From assembly GCF_900129635.1 (NCBI RefSeq), contig NZ_FSRB01000001.1, positions 2,581,501 through 2,645,500 on the forward strand: a stretch of DNA of 64,000 bases, in the 5' to 3' direction. How positions within the stretch are numbered: position 1 is the stretch's first letter; each line of letters begins with the position of its first letter. The notes beneath the pieces were generated by a model. It worked only from the letters and a program-made list of their open reading frames with translations. It had not been told where the DNA came from and ran no database searches. Both the position numbers and the translations under genes were made by a program. Below, in pieces: positions 52,557 to 61,717 of this stretch. The DNA is from Singulisphaera sp. GP187. GTDB taxonomy: Bacteria > Planctomycetota > Planctomycetia > Isosphaerales > Isosphaeraceae.

Positions 52557-55160
52557 TTACCGGTTGGATTCCAGCCAGTGCTGGACGAATTCGAGAGAGC
52601 GTTCGATCGCCTCGACGCCGACGATCAAGAGGTCGCCCGGCTCAAGTTCGCGGAGGGCTTGGTCAATCGCTTGGTTCTCGTCCGAGACCTCCACCAGTTC
52701 CTTGAGACGGGGACGACCGATCAACCCTTGCTTGAGCAAGACGTTGAGCTCGCCGTCTTTGCGGTCCTGGTTCCCCTTGTCTTCATAGAGAATGACCCGG
52801 TCGAAGCCGTCACCGATGAGCTCGCCCTGGCGGACAACGTCCACATCACGGCGGTTGCAGCCCGCGAACACGAGAACGCGGCGGTTGTGGGGGAACGACT
52901 CGGCCGACTCGATCAGGGCTTCGAGGGCCATCGCGTTGTGCGGGAAGTCGATGACGACCGTCGCCCCTTTGACCTCGAAGAGGTTGAACCGCGCGGGCAT
53001 CTGGATCGGGTCGCCGGCAAACGACGCCAGGCCCGATCGGATCGCCTCACGAGGCAAGCCGATGGCCCAGGCCGCCCCGGTGGTCGCGAGCACATTCTCC
53101 ACCTGGAACCCAACCCGCCCCTGATGGGTGATCGGCACGTCCGCGAGCGAAACGAGCGGATCCTCTTCCTGGCCCCGGGCCAGCACGATGGCGCCGTCGC
53201 GAACGAAGACGGCGCGTCCCCCGGCGTTACGATGGCGGACGAGGACCGGGTGGTCGGCGTCGCGTGCAAACCAGATCACTTCCCCAGGGCAATGGTCGGC
53301 CATCGCGGCGACGAGCGGGTCGTCGGCCTTGAGCACGGCCGCGCCGTCGGCGGCCACGACCTCGACGGCCGTCCGCTTAACTCGGGCCAGGTCCTCGAGG
53401 GTATCGATCCCGCGAAGCTCGAGATGGTCGCCCTCGCCCAGGTTCGTGACCACCGTGACGTTGGAGCGGTCGAACGCCAAGCCCTCGCGGATGATCCCCC
53501 CCTGCGCCGTTTCGAGGAGAGCCACCTCCACGGCCGGATTCAGAAGCACGGTCCGGGCGCTTTGCGGTCCGCTGCAATCGCCGGTCTCAATCCGCCGGCC
53601 GGCGATGTAGATCCCGTCGGTCGTGCTCATGCCGACCACCCGGCCCGTCTCAGCGAACAGGTGGGCGATGAGCCGGGTCGTGGTCGTCTTGCCGCTGGTC
53701 CCGGTGACGGCGATGAGCGGGATCCGCCCATCTTCCCCCTCGGGAAACAGGGAGTTCAAAATCGCTTCACCGATGGGCTGGGGCGGATCGTGCCAGGGCC
53801 GGAGGTGCTGCCTCAGCCAAGGGCTCGCGTTGACCTCGAGGATGACGCCCCCCTGCTCTTCGAGGGGACGACCGATATCCTCGGCCACAACGTCGAGGCC
53901 CGCGAGGTCGAGGCCGATAACCCGGGTTGCGTCGAGCACGCGGGCGGCCACCTCGGGGTGAACCTGGTCGGTCACATCAACGTTGTTGCCGCCATCCTTG
54001 AGATGCGAGTTCCGCCTGATGAACACCCGGGCCCCGGCCACGGGCACCGAGTCGACCTGATAACCTTGGTCGGCGAGTACGCCCAGCGCGATCGGATCGA
54101 GCGGGAATTTTCTCAAGGGCGACGAGGCATCATCCCCGCGGCGCGGGTCGCGGTTGACCTGTTCCACGAGTTCGCCAATCGTGTGCGTGCCGTCGCCGAC
54201 GACCTGGGCCGAGTCGCGTCGAGCGGCCGCGACGACCTTGCCGCCGATCACGAGCATCCGATGGTGCGCTCCGGGCGCGAACCGCTCGACCATGATGTTC
54301 GAGCTGACCTCGAGCGCGGCGGTGTAAGCGGCCGTGAGCTGCTCGCGGGTGCTGAGGTTCAGCGTGATCCCATCACCGTGATCGGCGTCGCACGGCTTGA
54401 TGACGACCGGGAGCCCGACCTCGAGCGCGGCGGCCCAGGCATCGTCGGCGTCGGTGACGGGTCGACCTTCGGGGACGGGGACACCGACCGCCCGGAGCAT
54501 CTCCTTGGTGAGGTCCTTGTCATTGGAGATCGACTCGGCGATCGCGCTGGTCCGATCGGTGAACGCGGTCTGGAACCGTCGCTGGCGGACCCCGTAGCCG
54601 AACTGGATCAGGCTGTCCGCGTTGAGCCGGCGGAACGGAATCCCTCGTGCCTTCGCCGCCGCGACGATCGGCGCGGTGTTGGGACCGATCCCGATCTGGC
54701 GGGTGAGCTCACGAAGCCGGTCGATCTCGGCTCGGAGCTCATACGGGCGATCGTCGACCGCTCCGCCCACCAAAGCGAGGGCCGCGGTGAGCGCACCGCG
54801 CGCCACCTCCTCTTCTTGATACTGCACGGCCAGGCGGGCGATTCCATCCTCGGCCGCCCGTTGCCAGGTCGAGAAGGCAACGTCCGAACCCGACCGTTGC
54901 TGAATCTCCAAGAGCAGGAGCGTGACCACCCCTTCCAGACGACTCTCTTGCTTCAGTCGATCGGCTATCGGCTCGCGGTCCGATTGGCTCGTCCCGCCGG
55001 CGCCGGCCAAGCCCAGCGACGTGATCAGACGATCATGGAAACCGGGGATCTCGGTGGCTTGCCTGCCTTTGAGGCCTTCCAGATCCAACCACACTTCGAG
55101 CACGGGAACACGGGCCCAGAGATTAGGTCCGCGCAAGGCCAGGACTTTCCGAACGATCAT
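52557..55160 (-). CDS. cphA: Cyanophycin synthetase
   Basis: An 867-aa enzyme of the usual CphA1 length. The N-terminal part is followed by an ATP-grasp domain at about residues 215-470 (LPVVIKPCDADHGDGITLN, ILEVNASPWLRQHLRP). A Mur-ligase-like C-terminal domain starts with the P-loop VTGTSGKTTTTRLIAH (near residue 490) and includes TNLGEGDHLELRGI, ARFNLFEVKGATVVIDFPHN. The enzyme polymerises Asp and Arg into the storage polymer cyanophycin, using ATP in both domains. All key motifs are intact. No cyanophycinase (cphB) gene is adjacent. Confidence 0.92.
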   Translation of the reverse strand: MIVRKVLALRGPNLWARVPVLEVWLDLEGLKGRQATEIPGFHDRLITSLGLAGAGGTSQSDREPIADRLKQESRLEGVVTLLLLEIQQRSGSDVAFSTWQRAAEDGIARLAVQYQEEEVARGALTAALALVGGAVDDRPYELRAEIDRLRELTRQIGIGPNTAPIVAAAKARGIPFRRLNADSLIQFGYGVRQRRFQTAFTDRTSAIAESISNDKDLTKEMLRAVGVPVPEGRPVTDADDAWAAALEVGLPVVIKPCDADHGDGITLNLSTREQLTAAYTAALEVSSNIMVERFAPGAHHRMLVIGGKVVAAARRDSAQVVGDGTHTIGELVEQVNRDPRRGDDASSPLRKFPLDPIALGVLADQGYQVDSVPVAGARVFIRRNSHLKDGGNNVDVTDQVHPEVAARVLDATRVIGLDLAGLDVVAEDIGRPLEEQGGVILEVNASPWLRQHLRPWHDPPQPIGEAILNSLFPEGEDGRIPLIAVTGTSGKTTTTRLIAHLFAETGRVVGMSTTDGIYIAGRRIETGDCSGPQSARTVLLNPAVEVALLETAQGGIIREGLAFDRSNVTVVTNLGEGDHLELRGIDTLEDLARVKRTAVEVVAADGAAVLKADDPLVAAMADHCPGEVIWFARDADHPVLVRHRNAGGRAVFVRDGAIVLARGQEEDPLVSLADVPITHQGRVGFQVENVLATTGAAWAIGLPREAIRSGLASFAGDPIQMPARFNLFEVKGATVVIDFPHNAMALEALIESAESFPHNRRVLVFAGCNRRDVDVVRQGELIGDGFDRVILYEDKGNQDRKDGELNVLLKQGLIGRPRLKELVEVSDENQAIDQALRELEPGDLLIVGVEAIERSLEFVQHWLESNR

Positions 55161-55501
55161 TCCGTTTCCCTACATATGGACGTCGCATGAGGATCGGGCC
55201 AGTCCTCGATATTACCAGAAGGGGGGCATGCCGGGGAATTCGGGATCGGCGCAAGACAGAACGATTGCGTGATGGGATGCTCGAGTGGATTGGTTGAGGT
55301 CGAAGGCGACCCCGTTCTCCGCTCGGTCCGAAATGACTCGGATTTCATCCGCATGTATCTCACGTCAATAGCTCTAAAACTTCCAGTGATTTCTCTTACA
55401 TCCGTCTGCTGATCGAAGTAGACTGATCGATCAGCCTCTCTCGTTCCCCCGGAGGGATTGGATCTGGTCGACGAACGCCAGACTTTTCGGGAGCAAATTC
55501 G
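55161..55501. other. Divergent intergenic region
   Basis: About 340 bases between cphA and the zinc-ribbon gene. A short palindrome CTGATCGATCAG is at 55423-55434. AT-rich parts around 55350-55410 may hold promoters. No ORF recognised. Confidence 0.4.
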
Positions 55502-56233
55502 ATGATTGATTTGGCTTGCCCGAGCTGTGGACGGGCGGGATCGATCCCGCGTGAGAAAATCAACACACGTCTGACTTGCAAGAAGTGCCATATCGTCTTT
55601 CACGTCAACCCGACGGGCCGCACCCTGGTCGGAGAGCCACACGTCGAGTCCCCGAAAGTCGAGCATCGCCCTCACGAAGGCTTTCAACTCCCCACCTTCG
55701 AGGCGCTCGACGGACTGACGGAACGCCTCTCCACCGTTTCCCTCAAATCGGTCGGCATCGGAGTCGCGGCGATTACGGTCCTCGGCGGCCTCTTCCTGCT
55801 CTTGTCCAGGCCGCCCGAGAGTCTCGCCGACAGCGCCCAGCGCACCGCCGAACGGTTCGCGAACGACGACCTGGTCTATCTCAAGCAGATCGCCACATCC
55901 GAGTCGATCGACGACGTCGTCCGCTGGTTTGATACCGTTCACCCGCTGCTCGTCAAAAACCGGGAGCATTGGAAGAGCCGCGAAGCGAGAATCCAGGTCA
56001 TGGTGATCGGGGAGGATCACAACCAGCGCAAGGGGGAAGCCCAAGCGTTTATCTATCCCGCGGGGGGAGCGGGACGCGTCGCCGCGATTGCCAGCGCCAC
56101 CGATTCGACAACGACACCGGCAAGCTCGGTGCAGCAACCCATCGACCTGAGGCTTCATTGGGTGCTGGACCGCAACGGAACCTGGAAACTCGACGGCCTC
56201 CAGACCTTCCAGGCGGCCTCTCACCCCCTGTAA
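55502..56233 (+). CDS. Zinc-ribbon single-pass membrane protein
   Basis: A 243-aa protein. The N-terminal zinc ribbon IDLACPSCGRAGSIPREKIN / LTCKKCHIVFHVNPTGRT is of the MJ0042 type. One transmembrane helix lies near residues 80-100 (VGIGVAAITVLGGLFLLLS), followed by a ~140-residue outer domain (AERFANDDLVYLKQIATSES, LRLHWVLDRNGTWKLDGLQT). No catalytic motif. The layout is typical of planctomycete membrane proteins of unknown role. Confidence 0.8.
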   Translation: MIDLACPSCGRAGSIPREKINTRLTCKKCHIVFHVNPTGRTLVGEPHVESPKVEHRPHEGFQLPTFEALDGLTERLSTVSLKSVGIGVAAITVLGGLFLLLSRPPESLADSAQRTAERFANDDLVYLKQIATSESIDDVVRWFDTVHPLLVKNREHWKSREARIQVMVIGEDHNQRKGEAQAFIYPAGGAGRVAAIASATDSTTTPASSVQQPIDLRLHWVLDRNGTWKLDGLQTFQAASHPL

Positions 56234-56298
56234 GTAAGCCGCTTGAAACGGAGCTTTTCTCAAGGTCGGCGCGCGAGCGGAGCGACGATGGCTCAGGC

Positions 56299-57339
56299 TC
56301 AGCGGCCCCACGGACCGGCGATCACCGCATGCTCGTTCGCGGACCGCACCGCGGCGTCGAGAACGCGAACGACGTCGCGGGCCTGCTCGGCGGTCACCGC
56401 GAGCGGAGCCCGTCCCTCAAGGTGATCGGCAATGTTGGCGTAATACGAGTCCCAGTGGCTTCGCTGCGTCTCGACGGGGGATTCGGACACGCCCGAGGCG
56501 GTTTCCCGGCGAATCGTGGCGGCAAAATTCGCGGGCTCGGCGGCCCGGTCAAGATCACCGGCGCGGAGCGCATCCTCCTGGGGATCGATCCCGTACTTCG
56601 TAAAGCCTCCCGCGGTGCCGACGACCCACCACCGGGGACGTTCGAGACGACAGATTCGGCTCATCTCCACCTGAAATAAGAGGTTGTCGAACTCCAAGAC
56701 GATCCGGCCATGTCCGCCGCTGTCCACTCCCGGCCAGGGGGCGGGAGTGATCCAGGCCGAAAGCCGACGGCAAGGGCCGACCCCAAGCTGAAGCGCCTGG
56801 TCGACCAGGTGCGCCCCCCAGTCATGGAGGATCGTGCCCGCCTGCGCCGTATCACCGCGCCAGGTTCGCGGCGGAGTATGGCGACAGACCGCGCTCTCGA
56901 TGAGGAGCGGCCGCCCGATCAGGCCTTGGGAAAGCACCTCTTTGAGCGTCGAGTAGTCCCAATCCCAGCGCCGGTTTTGAAAGACCGAGAGCATCCGGCC
57001 GGAGGCATCGCGCGCCGCGATCATCCGATCCGCCTCGGTCGCGGACAGCGCCATGACCTTGTCGACCACGCAATCCTTCCCGGCCTCGAGGGCGCGGACG
57101 GCGAGGTCGGCGTGTGTATCGTGTGGGGTCGCGATCACGATCAGCTGGACGCGTGAATCGGCCAGGGCCTCCTCAATCCCGGCGTAGCCGACGACTCCCC
57201 AGGTGGAAACCGCCTGGGCGCGAACAGCAGGGTCGCGGGCAACGATTCCGTGAAGCCTCAACGCTTTTTGCCGCTGGATCAGGGGAGAATGGAACGCTCG
57301 GCCTGCCAGGCCATAGCCCACGACAACCGTTTCGATCAT
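56299..57339 (-). CDS. Gfo/Idh/MocA family oxidoreductase
   Basis: About 346 aa from ATG 57339, preceded by GGGAGG. The Rossmann motif is VVVGYGLAGRAFHSPLIQ at residues 4-21. The family EKP-type motif appears as GKDCVVDKVMALSATEADRM, with Lys in VDKVMA. HDWGAHLVDQALQLG holds the usual catalytic-site His region. Such enzymes oxidise or reduce sugars or inositol derivatives with NAD(P). It is divergent from the aminotransferase gene with about 227 bases between starts. Confidence 0.88.
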   Translation of the reverse strand: MIETVVVGYGLAGRAFHSPLIQRQKALRLHGIVARDPAVRAQAVSTWGVVGYAGIEEALADSRVQLIVIATPHDTHADLAVRALEAGKDCVVDKVMALSATEADRMIAARDASGRMLSVFQNRRWDWDYSTLKEVLSQGLIGRPLLIESAVCRHTPPRTWRGDTAQAGTILHDWGAHLVDQALQLGVGPCRRLSAWITPAPWPGVDSGGHGRIVLEFDNLLFQVEMSRICRLERPRWWVVGTAGGFTKYGIDPQEDALRAGDLDRAAEPANFAATIRRETASGVSESPVETQRSHWDSYYANIADHLEGRAPLAVTAEQARDVVRVLDAAVRSANEHAVIAGPWGR

Positions 57340-57566
57340 GACCGAACCTCCCGACCAGCCGAGTTGCGACGCGATCGCCACACGGACGCCTCCTTCGCGA
57401 CGCGTTTCCTTTGGTTCAAGTATAGGCGATCGATGCCTGATCTCGAGACCTCAACGTGGTGGGCCAATCGCGAGGGGTGTTGATACTCGCCGTAGAATAG
57501 AGGAGTGATAGTGTTTCGTTCATTGCCGTGGCGGGACTCGATTCGCCAAGACCTCAGGAAAAACGC

Positions 57567-58871
57567 ATGATCGCCCTTCACCGTGACGATCCCCAGATCC
57601 TGGGCCCGCTCCCTGGCCCGCGCGCCCGCGAATGGCTGGCACGCGACGACCAGGTGATGTCTCCTTCTTACACCAGGACCTACCCGCTGGTCGTTCGTCG
57701 TGGCAAAGGCTCGATGATTGAAGACCTGGATGGCAACCGCTTCCTGGATTTCACCGCCGGGATCGCCGTCACGGCGACCGGCCACTGTCACCCCGCGGTG
57801 GTGGAAGCGATCCGCACCCAGGCGGGCCGACTGCTCCACATGTCGGGGACCGACTTCTACTACACTCCGCAGATCAAGCTCGCCGAGCGGCTCGCCAAAC
57901 TCGCCCCCGGCGCCGAGCCGAAGCGCGTCTTTTTCACGAACAGCGGAGCCGAGTCGGTCGAGGCCGCCCTCAAGCTGTCGCGTCGCCATACCGGGCGACC
58001 GCGGGTCATGGCCTTCACGCATGCGTTTCACGGCCGGACCTACGGCGCGATGTCCCTCAGCGCCTCGAAACCGATGCAGCGTCGCGGATTCTCACCGCTC
58101 GTCCCGGAGATCCATCACGCGCGATACGGCGACCTCGAAAGCGTTCGCGCCTTGCTCCGGACGGTCTGCCCCGCGGATGAGTTGGCCGCGATCTTCGTCG
58201 AGCCGATTCAAGGTGAAGGGGGTTATCTCGTTCCCCAGGCCGATTTCCTCCCTGGCTTGCGAACGCTCTGCGACGAGCACGGCATTTTGCTCGTCCTCGA
58301 CGAAGTGCAGACCGGGATCGGCCGCACCGGCAAAATGTTCGCCTCCGAACATTGGAATGTCGCCGGTGACATCGTCTGTCTCGCGAAAGGCCTCGCCAGT
58401 GGGTTGCCCCTGGGTGCGATCGTCGCCAAGGCCGACGTCATGGACTGGCCGAGCGGTAGCCACGCCTCGACCTTTGGCGGAAACCCAGTCGCCTGCGCCG
58501 CGGCCTTGGCGACGTTGGACTTGGTCGAGCGGAAATACCAGGCCAACGCCGAACGGCAAGGTGAGCTCCTGCGCGCGGGACTCGAGGAACTGGCCACCCA
58601 GCATCCGATGATCCGTGAAGTCCGCGGGCTCGGGCTCATGATCGGCGTCGAGATCCAGACCAACGGCGCCCCCGATCCCGAACTTCGCGACCGAATCGTC
58701 GACCTGGCCTTCCACCGCGGCCTCCTGCTCTTGCCGTGCGGCCCCAGCACGGTACGGTTCTGCCCCCCCCTCTGCCTGTCCCGCCGCCAGGTGGAAATCG
58801 GCCTCGGGTTGTTCGGCGCGGCCTTGTCCGCAACCGACTCCACCCCTCGGTCGTTCACACGCCAAATCTAA
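57567..58871 (+). CDS. Class III PLP-dependent aminotransferase
   Basis: About 434 aa. I chose ATG 57567, preceded by AGGAAAAA; a GTG at 57528 is the alternative. Markers: LDFTAGIAVTATGHCHPAVV, FFTNSGAESVEAALKLSRRH (PLP phosphate), AFHGRTYGAMSLSAS, LVLDEVQTGIGRTGKMFASE (PLP-pyridine Asp) and catalytic Lys in VCLAKGLASGLPLGA. It resembles acetylornithine and 4-aminobutyrate aminotransferases; the exact substrate is not clear. Located 40 bases before an uncharacterised gene and probably cotranscribed. Confidence 0.9.
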   Translation: MIALHRDDPQILGPLPGPRAREWLARDDQVMSPSYTRTYPLVVRRGKGSMIEDLDGNRFLDFTAGIAVTATGHCHPAVVEAIRTQAGRLLHMSGTDFYYTPQIKLAERLAKLAPGAEPKRVFFTNSGAESVEAALKLSRRHTGRPRVMAFTHAFHGRTYGAMSLSASKPMQRRGFSPLVPEIHHARYGDLESVRALLRTVCPADELAAIFVEPIQGEGGYLVPQADFLPGLRTLCDEHGILLVLDEVQTGIGRTGKMFASEHWNVAGDIVCLAKGLASGLPLGAIVAKADVMDWPSGSHASTFGGNPVACAAALATLDLVERKYQANAERQGELLRAGLEELATQHPMIREVRGLGLMIGVEIQTNGAPDPELRDRIVDLAFHRGLLLLPCGPSTVRFCPPLCLSRRQVEIGLGLFGAALSATDSTPRSFTRQI

Positions 58872-58911
58872 AAACAAAGACTTGTCATTCTGATCACACT
58901 GGAGCCTGAAC

Positions 58912-60318
58912 ATGTCTCAAGTCGCCTCGGCCCCGCCTCCACCCGTCTTCGAGTGGAAGCGATGGCCTGAAACCGAAGCATGGATCGACAGTCTGATCGA
59001 CGAAGCGTTGGCCGGCAACACGTTCGCGACCATGCTGGCGGAGCGGATGCGGGTCGAGACGAGCACCCGGTTCAAGGATTGGGTGGACCATCTGGTCATT
59101 ACCGGCCAGGAGGGCCTTGGACCGCGGCTCCGCGAGCTCGGCTTCAAGCGTCAGGCCACGGACTATGCGGTCGGTGTTCCTGTCTTTGCCCACGAAGGCG
59201 GGATTTTCCCCCGCTTGGCGATTGCGCCCGGTTCGGGGTTGGAAGTGAGCGCGCTTGCGATCAAGGTCGAGTCGGTCGCGGATTTCTCGAGGGCCTTTGA
59301 CCTCGGCCTCGACGTCCGCGGGTACGTGCTCGGGCCGTATCGAGTCGGACGGATTGCGAGCGAACGGACCGAGCTCGACGTGATCGAGCGCCGGGCGTAT
59401 ACGGGGTTCGACCCGTTTCCGGGCGACCTGGCCCGTGAGGGCCGAATGCGACCGCAGGCCGCCCGTGACGCACTGGCCGCCCGTGAGCTTTGGAAAGGGC
59501 GAAAGCGGCAGTTTGCCGACGATGCCCAAGGCTTCGACGCGACCGAGGAGACCTTGAACCAGGTCATCGAACTGGCCGGTTCGGCCGACCTGGCCTGCCA
59601 CCTCGTCTTCGAGGTGGAGCGTGAGAATTGGCAGATGCGCAACCGGGCCGCGCAGGTCCAGAAAAGCCGGCAGGACCGTCTGGGCCTCGGGTGGGCGAAC
59701 CATGATCACCACACGTTTCGCTGTTCGCGCCGGCACTTCCACCGCGTGATCCGAATGTTCGAGAAGCTCGGTTTCCTGCTGCGCGAGCGGTTCCACGCGG
59801 GCGAAAACGCAGGCTGGGGCGCTCAGGTGCTCGAGCACCCGACGACCGGGGTCGTGATTTTCGCCGACCTCGACCTTGCCCCCGACGAGGCCACGCGCGA
59901 CTTCGCGCATTCGACCCTCCCCGACCTCCCCCGGCCCAACACGGTCGGACTCTGGGTCGGACTCCATGGCGAGTCGATCCTCGAGGCGGGCATGCATCAT
60001 CTCGAAGCGCAATTTGACTTTGATGCCTTGCGACAGGATCTCAAGGCGGAGTCGGGCATCGAGGTCATGGCGCCCTTCTCCGATTTCCCGTTCCTCCGCC
60101 AGGCGTTCACCGCAGGGGAACGCTGGCCGGTTCCCAAGCACCGCGCGGACCGCTGTCTGGCTAATGGCTGGATCACGGCCGAGCAGCACGCGAAATTCCT
60201 CCGCGATGGCGCACTCGGCAGCCACCTCGAAGACCTCCAGCGCCGCGAAGGGTACAAAGGTTTCAATCAGCAGGCTGTCAGCGCCATCATCGCCGCGACC
60301 GATCCTCGACTGCACTGA
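58912..60318 (+). CDS. Uncharacterised protein, possible VOC-like domain
   Basis: A 468-aa soluble protein, ribosome site TGGAG. There are no transmembrane segments. A central block WANHDHHTFRCSRRHFHRVI, MFEKLGFLLRERFHAGENAG and WGAQVLEHP has the His and strand spacing of vicinal-oxygen-chelate (glyoxalase-type) domains, and the His-rich HDHH could bind metal. The N-terminal half also contains VYVLGPYRVGRI-like strands and a helix-rich start. I do not recognise a named family. A hairpin follows its stop codon. Confidence 0.7.
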   Translation: MSQVASAPPPPVFEWKRWPETEAWIDSLIDEALAGNTFATMLAERMRVETSTRFKDWVDHLVITGQEGLGPRLRELGFKRQATDYAVGVPVFAHEGGIFPRLAIAPGSGLEVSALAIKVESVADFSRAFDLGLDVRGYVLGPYRVGRIASERTELDVIERRAYTGFDPFPGDLAREGRMRPQAARDALAARELWKGRKRQFADDAQGFDATEETLNQVIELAGSADLACHLVFEVERENWQMRNRAAQVQKSRQDRLGLGWANHDHHTFRCSRRHFHRVIRMFEKLGFLLRERFHAGENAGWGAQVLEHPTTGVVIFADLDLAPDEATRDFAHSTLPDLPRPNTVGLWVGLHGESILEAGMHHLEAQFDFDALRQDLKAESGIEVMAPFSDFPFLRQAFTAGERWPVPKHRADRCLANGWITAEQHAKFLRDGALGSHLEDLQRREGYKGFNQQAVSAIIAATDPRLH

Positions 60319-60342
60319 CCGGTAAGCCCTCGCTCGAGCGAA

Positions 60343-60366
60343 CGCCCATCAAGCTCTCGATGGGCG
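60343..60366 (+). terminator. Hairpin after the uncharacterised gene, possible terminator
   Basis: CGCCCATC (60343-60350) pairs exactly with GATGGGCG (60359-60366), loop of 8 bases, 25 bases after the stop codon. The T-run is weak (TCTACTTG), so termination is likely but not certain. Confidence 0.55.
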
Positions 60367-60471
60367 TCTACTTGCATCATGGGAGGCATGAGACCAGTTG
60401 TGCCTGCATAGCACGGTGATTATCATCGTCTCCTCGCCTGATTGATGTCATCGGTCAAGGAGCGCTCATCG

Positions 60472-61056
60472 ATGAACGACGATAATCCGTATGCGGCGCC
60501 CGAATTCTCAGTCCGACCCGACGGCAAATTCTCGGACCAAGCGTTCGGCTCTCTCGACGCGGAGGGTTGCTGGCAGGATGGGAACTTGCTGGTCTTAAGC
60601 AAAGGGGCTCAGCTCCCCGATCGCTGCGTCAAGTGCAACCTTCCCGCCAACGACTTTCGTCTCGAACGCAAGCTTTCCTGGCACCCGCCGATTTGGTTTT
60701 TGACGGTGTTCATCAGCCCGCTCATCTATGTGATCGTCGCCCTGTGCGTTCGCCACACCGCCAAGATCGAAGTGGGACTCTGCGAAGAGCATCGACGTCG
60801 ACGCTCCCGCGCCATCGCTTCGGCTTGGATCGCCATTCTCGGCGGGGTCGGTCTGATCTTCGGCGGAGCGGCCTTGATCGATCCCGAGTGGGCCCCACTC
60901 CCCGTCTTGGTCGGCTTAGTCACGATCCTCGTGGGGATTATCGTCGGAATCGTGGGGTCCCAGGTCGCGACAACCAAGTCCATTGATCAACATCACGTCT
61001 GGCTCGCAAAGGTGAATCCCGAATATCTCAAGATGCTTCCAACCTGGCTCGATTGA
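60472..61056 (+). CDS. DNPYAAP-type membrane protein with CxxC
   Basis: About 194 aa from ATG 60472, with AAGGAG upstream. The start MNDDNPYAAPE is the N-terminal pattern of a large set of planctomycete membrane proteins. A CVKCNLP knuckle follows near residue 55, then helices IWFLTVFISPLIYVIVALC, AIASAWIAILGGVGLIFGG and LPVLVGLVTILVGIIVGIVG. Function unknown. Confidence 0.8.
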   Translation: MNDDNPYAAPEFSVRPDGKFSDQAFGSLDAEGCWQDGNLLVLSKGAQLPDRCVKCNLPANDFRLERKLSWHPPIWFLTVFISPLIYVIVALCVRHTAKIEVGLCEEHRRRRSRAIASAWIAILGGVGLIFGGAALIDPEWAPLPVLVGLVTILVGIIVGIVGSQVATTKSIDQHHVWLAKVNPEYLKMLPTWLD

Positions 61057-61061
61057 GCGTT

Positions 61062-61097
61062 GCGACGTGGTGGCAACGCTCCATCGAGCCACGTCGC
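61062..61097. terminator. Inverted repeat between convergent genes
   Basis: GCGACGTGG (61062-61070) pairs with CCACGTCGC (61089-61097), and an alternative CGTTGC/GCAACG stem overlaps it. It lies between two convergent stop codons, so it may act as a bidirectional terminator; there is no T-run. Confidence 0.45.
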
Positions 61098-61145
61098 GAG
61101 CTCGACCTGCCCACTGAACGGGTCCGGCCCCGTCGGCCACTGAGG

Positions 61146-61655
61146 TTAGGCGTCCACGGGCATCAACAGAATCTTGCGGAACTTCTTCACCGCGAGCGTG
61201 CCGAGGACGATGAACGCCACCAGCGAGCCGAGTTGGGCGGCCAGGAAGGGCGGTTCGGACTGCGTGGGGGCCAAGGCCTTGAAAATGGGCAGCTTCTGGA
61301 ACGACTGGACGATCAAGACAACGAAGTTGAGGTAGAGTGCGATCGTCGCGCCGATGACGTACGCTGGGCGCCAGTTGCCAGCGAGGCGCCGGAGGTAGCG
61401 GGCGTAGATCACTCCTGCCAGGATCACGAGCGAGATCAAGCCGAAGGCGATCCCCGGCGTCAGTCCCTTGATCGGGAACCCGAAGCCGGTCACGCTCGTC
61501 GCCACCGTGGTCCCCAGGAAGAAGGCGGTCCAGCCATCGAGCGTCTTGTTCGCGATCATCCCGAACAAGACGATGAATCCCGAGGCGATCGCCGCCAGGC
61601 TGATGGCGACATGAATGATCGTAAATGTTGGTAGGGCGGAAGTTGGAACAAACAC
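61146..61655 (-). CDS. Small four- to five-helix membrane protein
   Basis: About 169 aa. The start is unsure: GTG 61655 (VFVPTSALPTFTIIHVAISL) fits the hydrophobic start best, while the frame opens at TTG 61694. Helices include AAIASGFIVLFGMIANKTL, AFFLGTTVATSVTGFG, FGLISLVILAGVIYARYL, YVIGATIALYLNFVVLIVQS, and LGSLVAFIVLGTLAVKKF. The piece APTQSEPPFL before the last helix recurs in uncharacterised membrane proteins of Gram-negative bacteria. No function assigned. Confidence 0.75.
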   Translation of the reverse strand: MFVPTSALPTFTIIHVAISLAAIASGFIVLFGMIANKTLDGWTAFFLGTTVATSVTGFGFPIKGLTPGIAFGLISLVILAGVIYARYLRRLAGNWRPAYVIGATIALYLNFVVLIVQSFQKLPIFKALAPTQSEPPFLAAQLGSLVAFIVLGTLAVKKFRKILLMPVDA

Positions 61656-61717
61656 CTGGTCACGGCTCCGATTGAGGTCTGGATCACAGCACAATTACAT
61701 GCAATCATTAGAGTTTT

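Noticed and set aside
52578..55190. An 870-codon open frame on the plus strand opposite cyanophycin synthetase, and similar long frames opposite other genes (9996-11621, 18142-19617, 29038-31416).
   Set aside because: They mirror the real genes in high-GC DNA, have no domain I recognise, and their opposite strands carry complete enzyme motifs.
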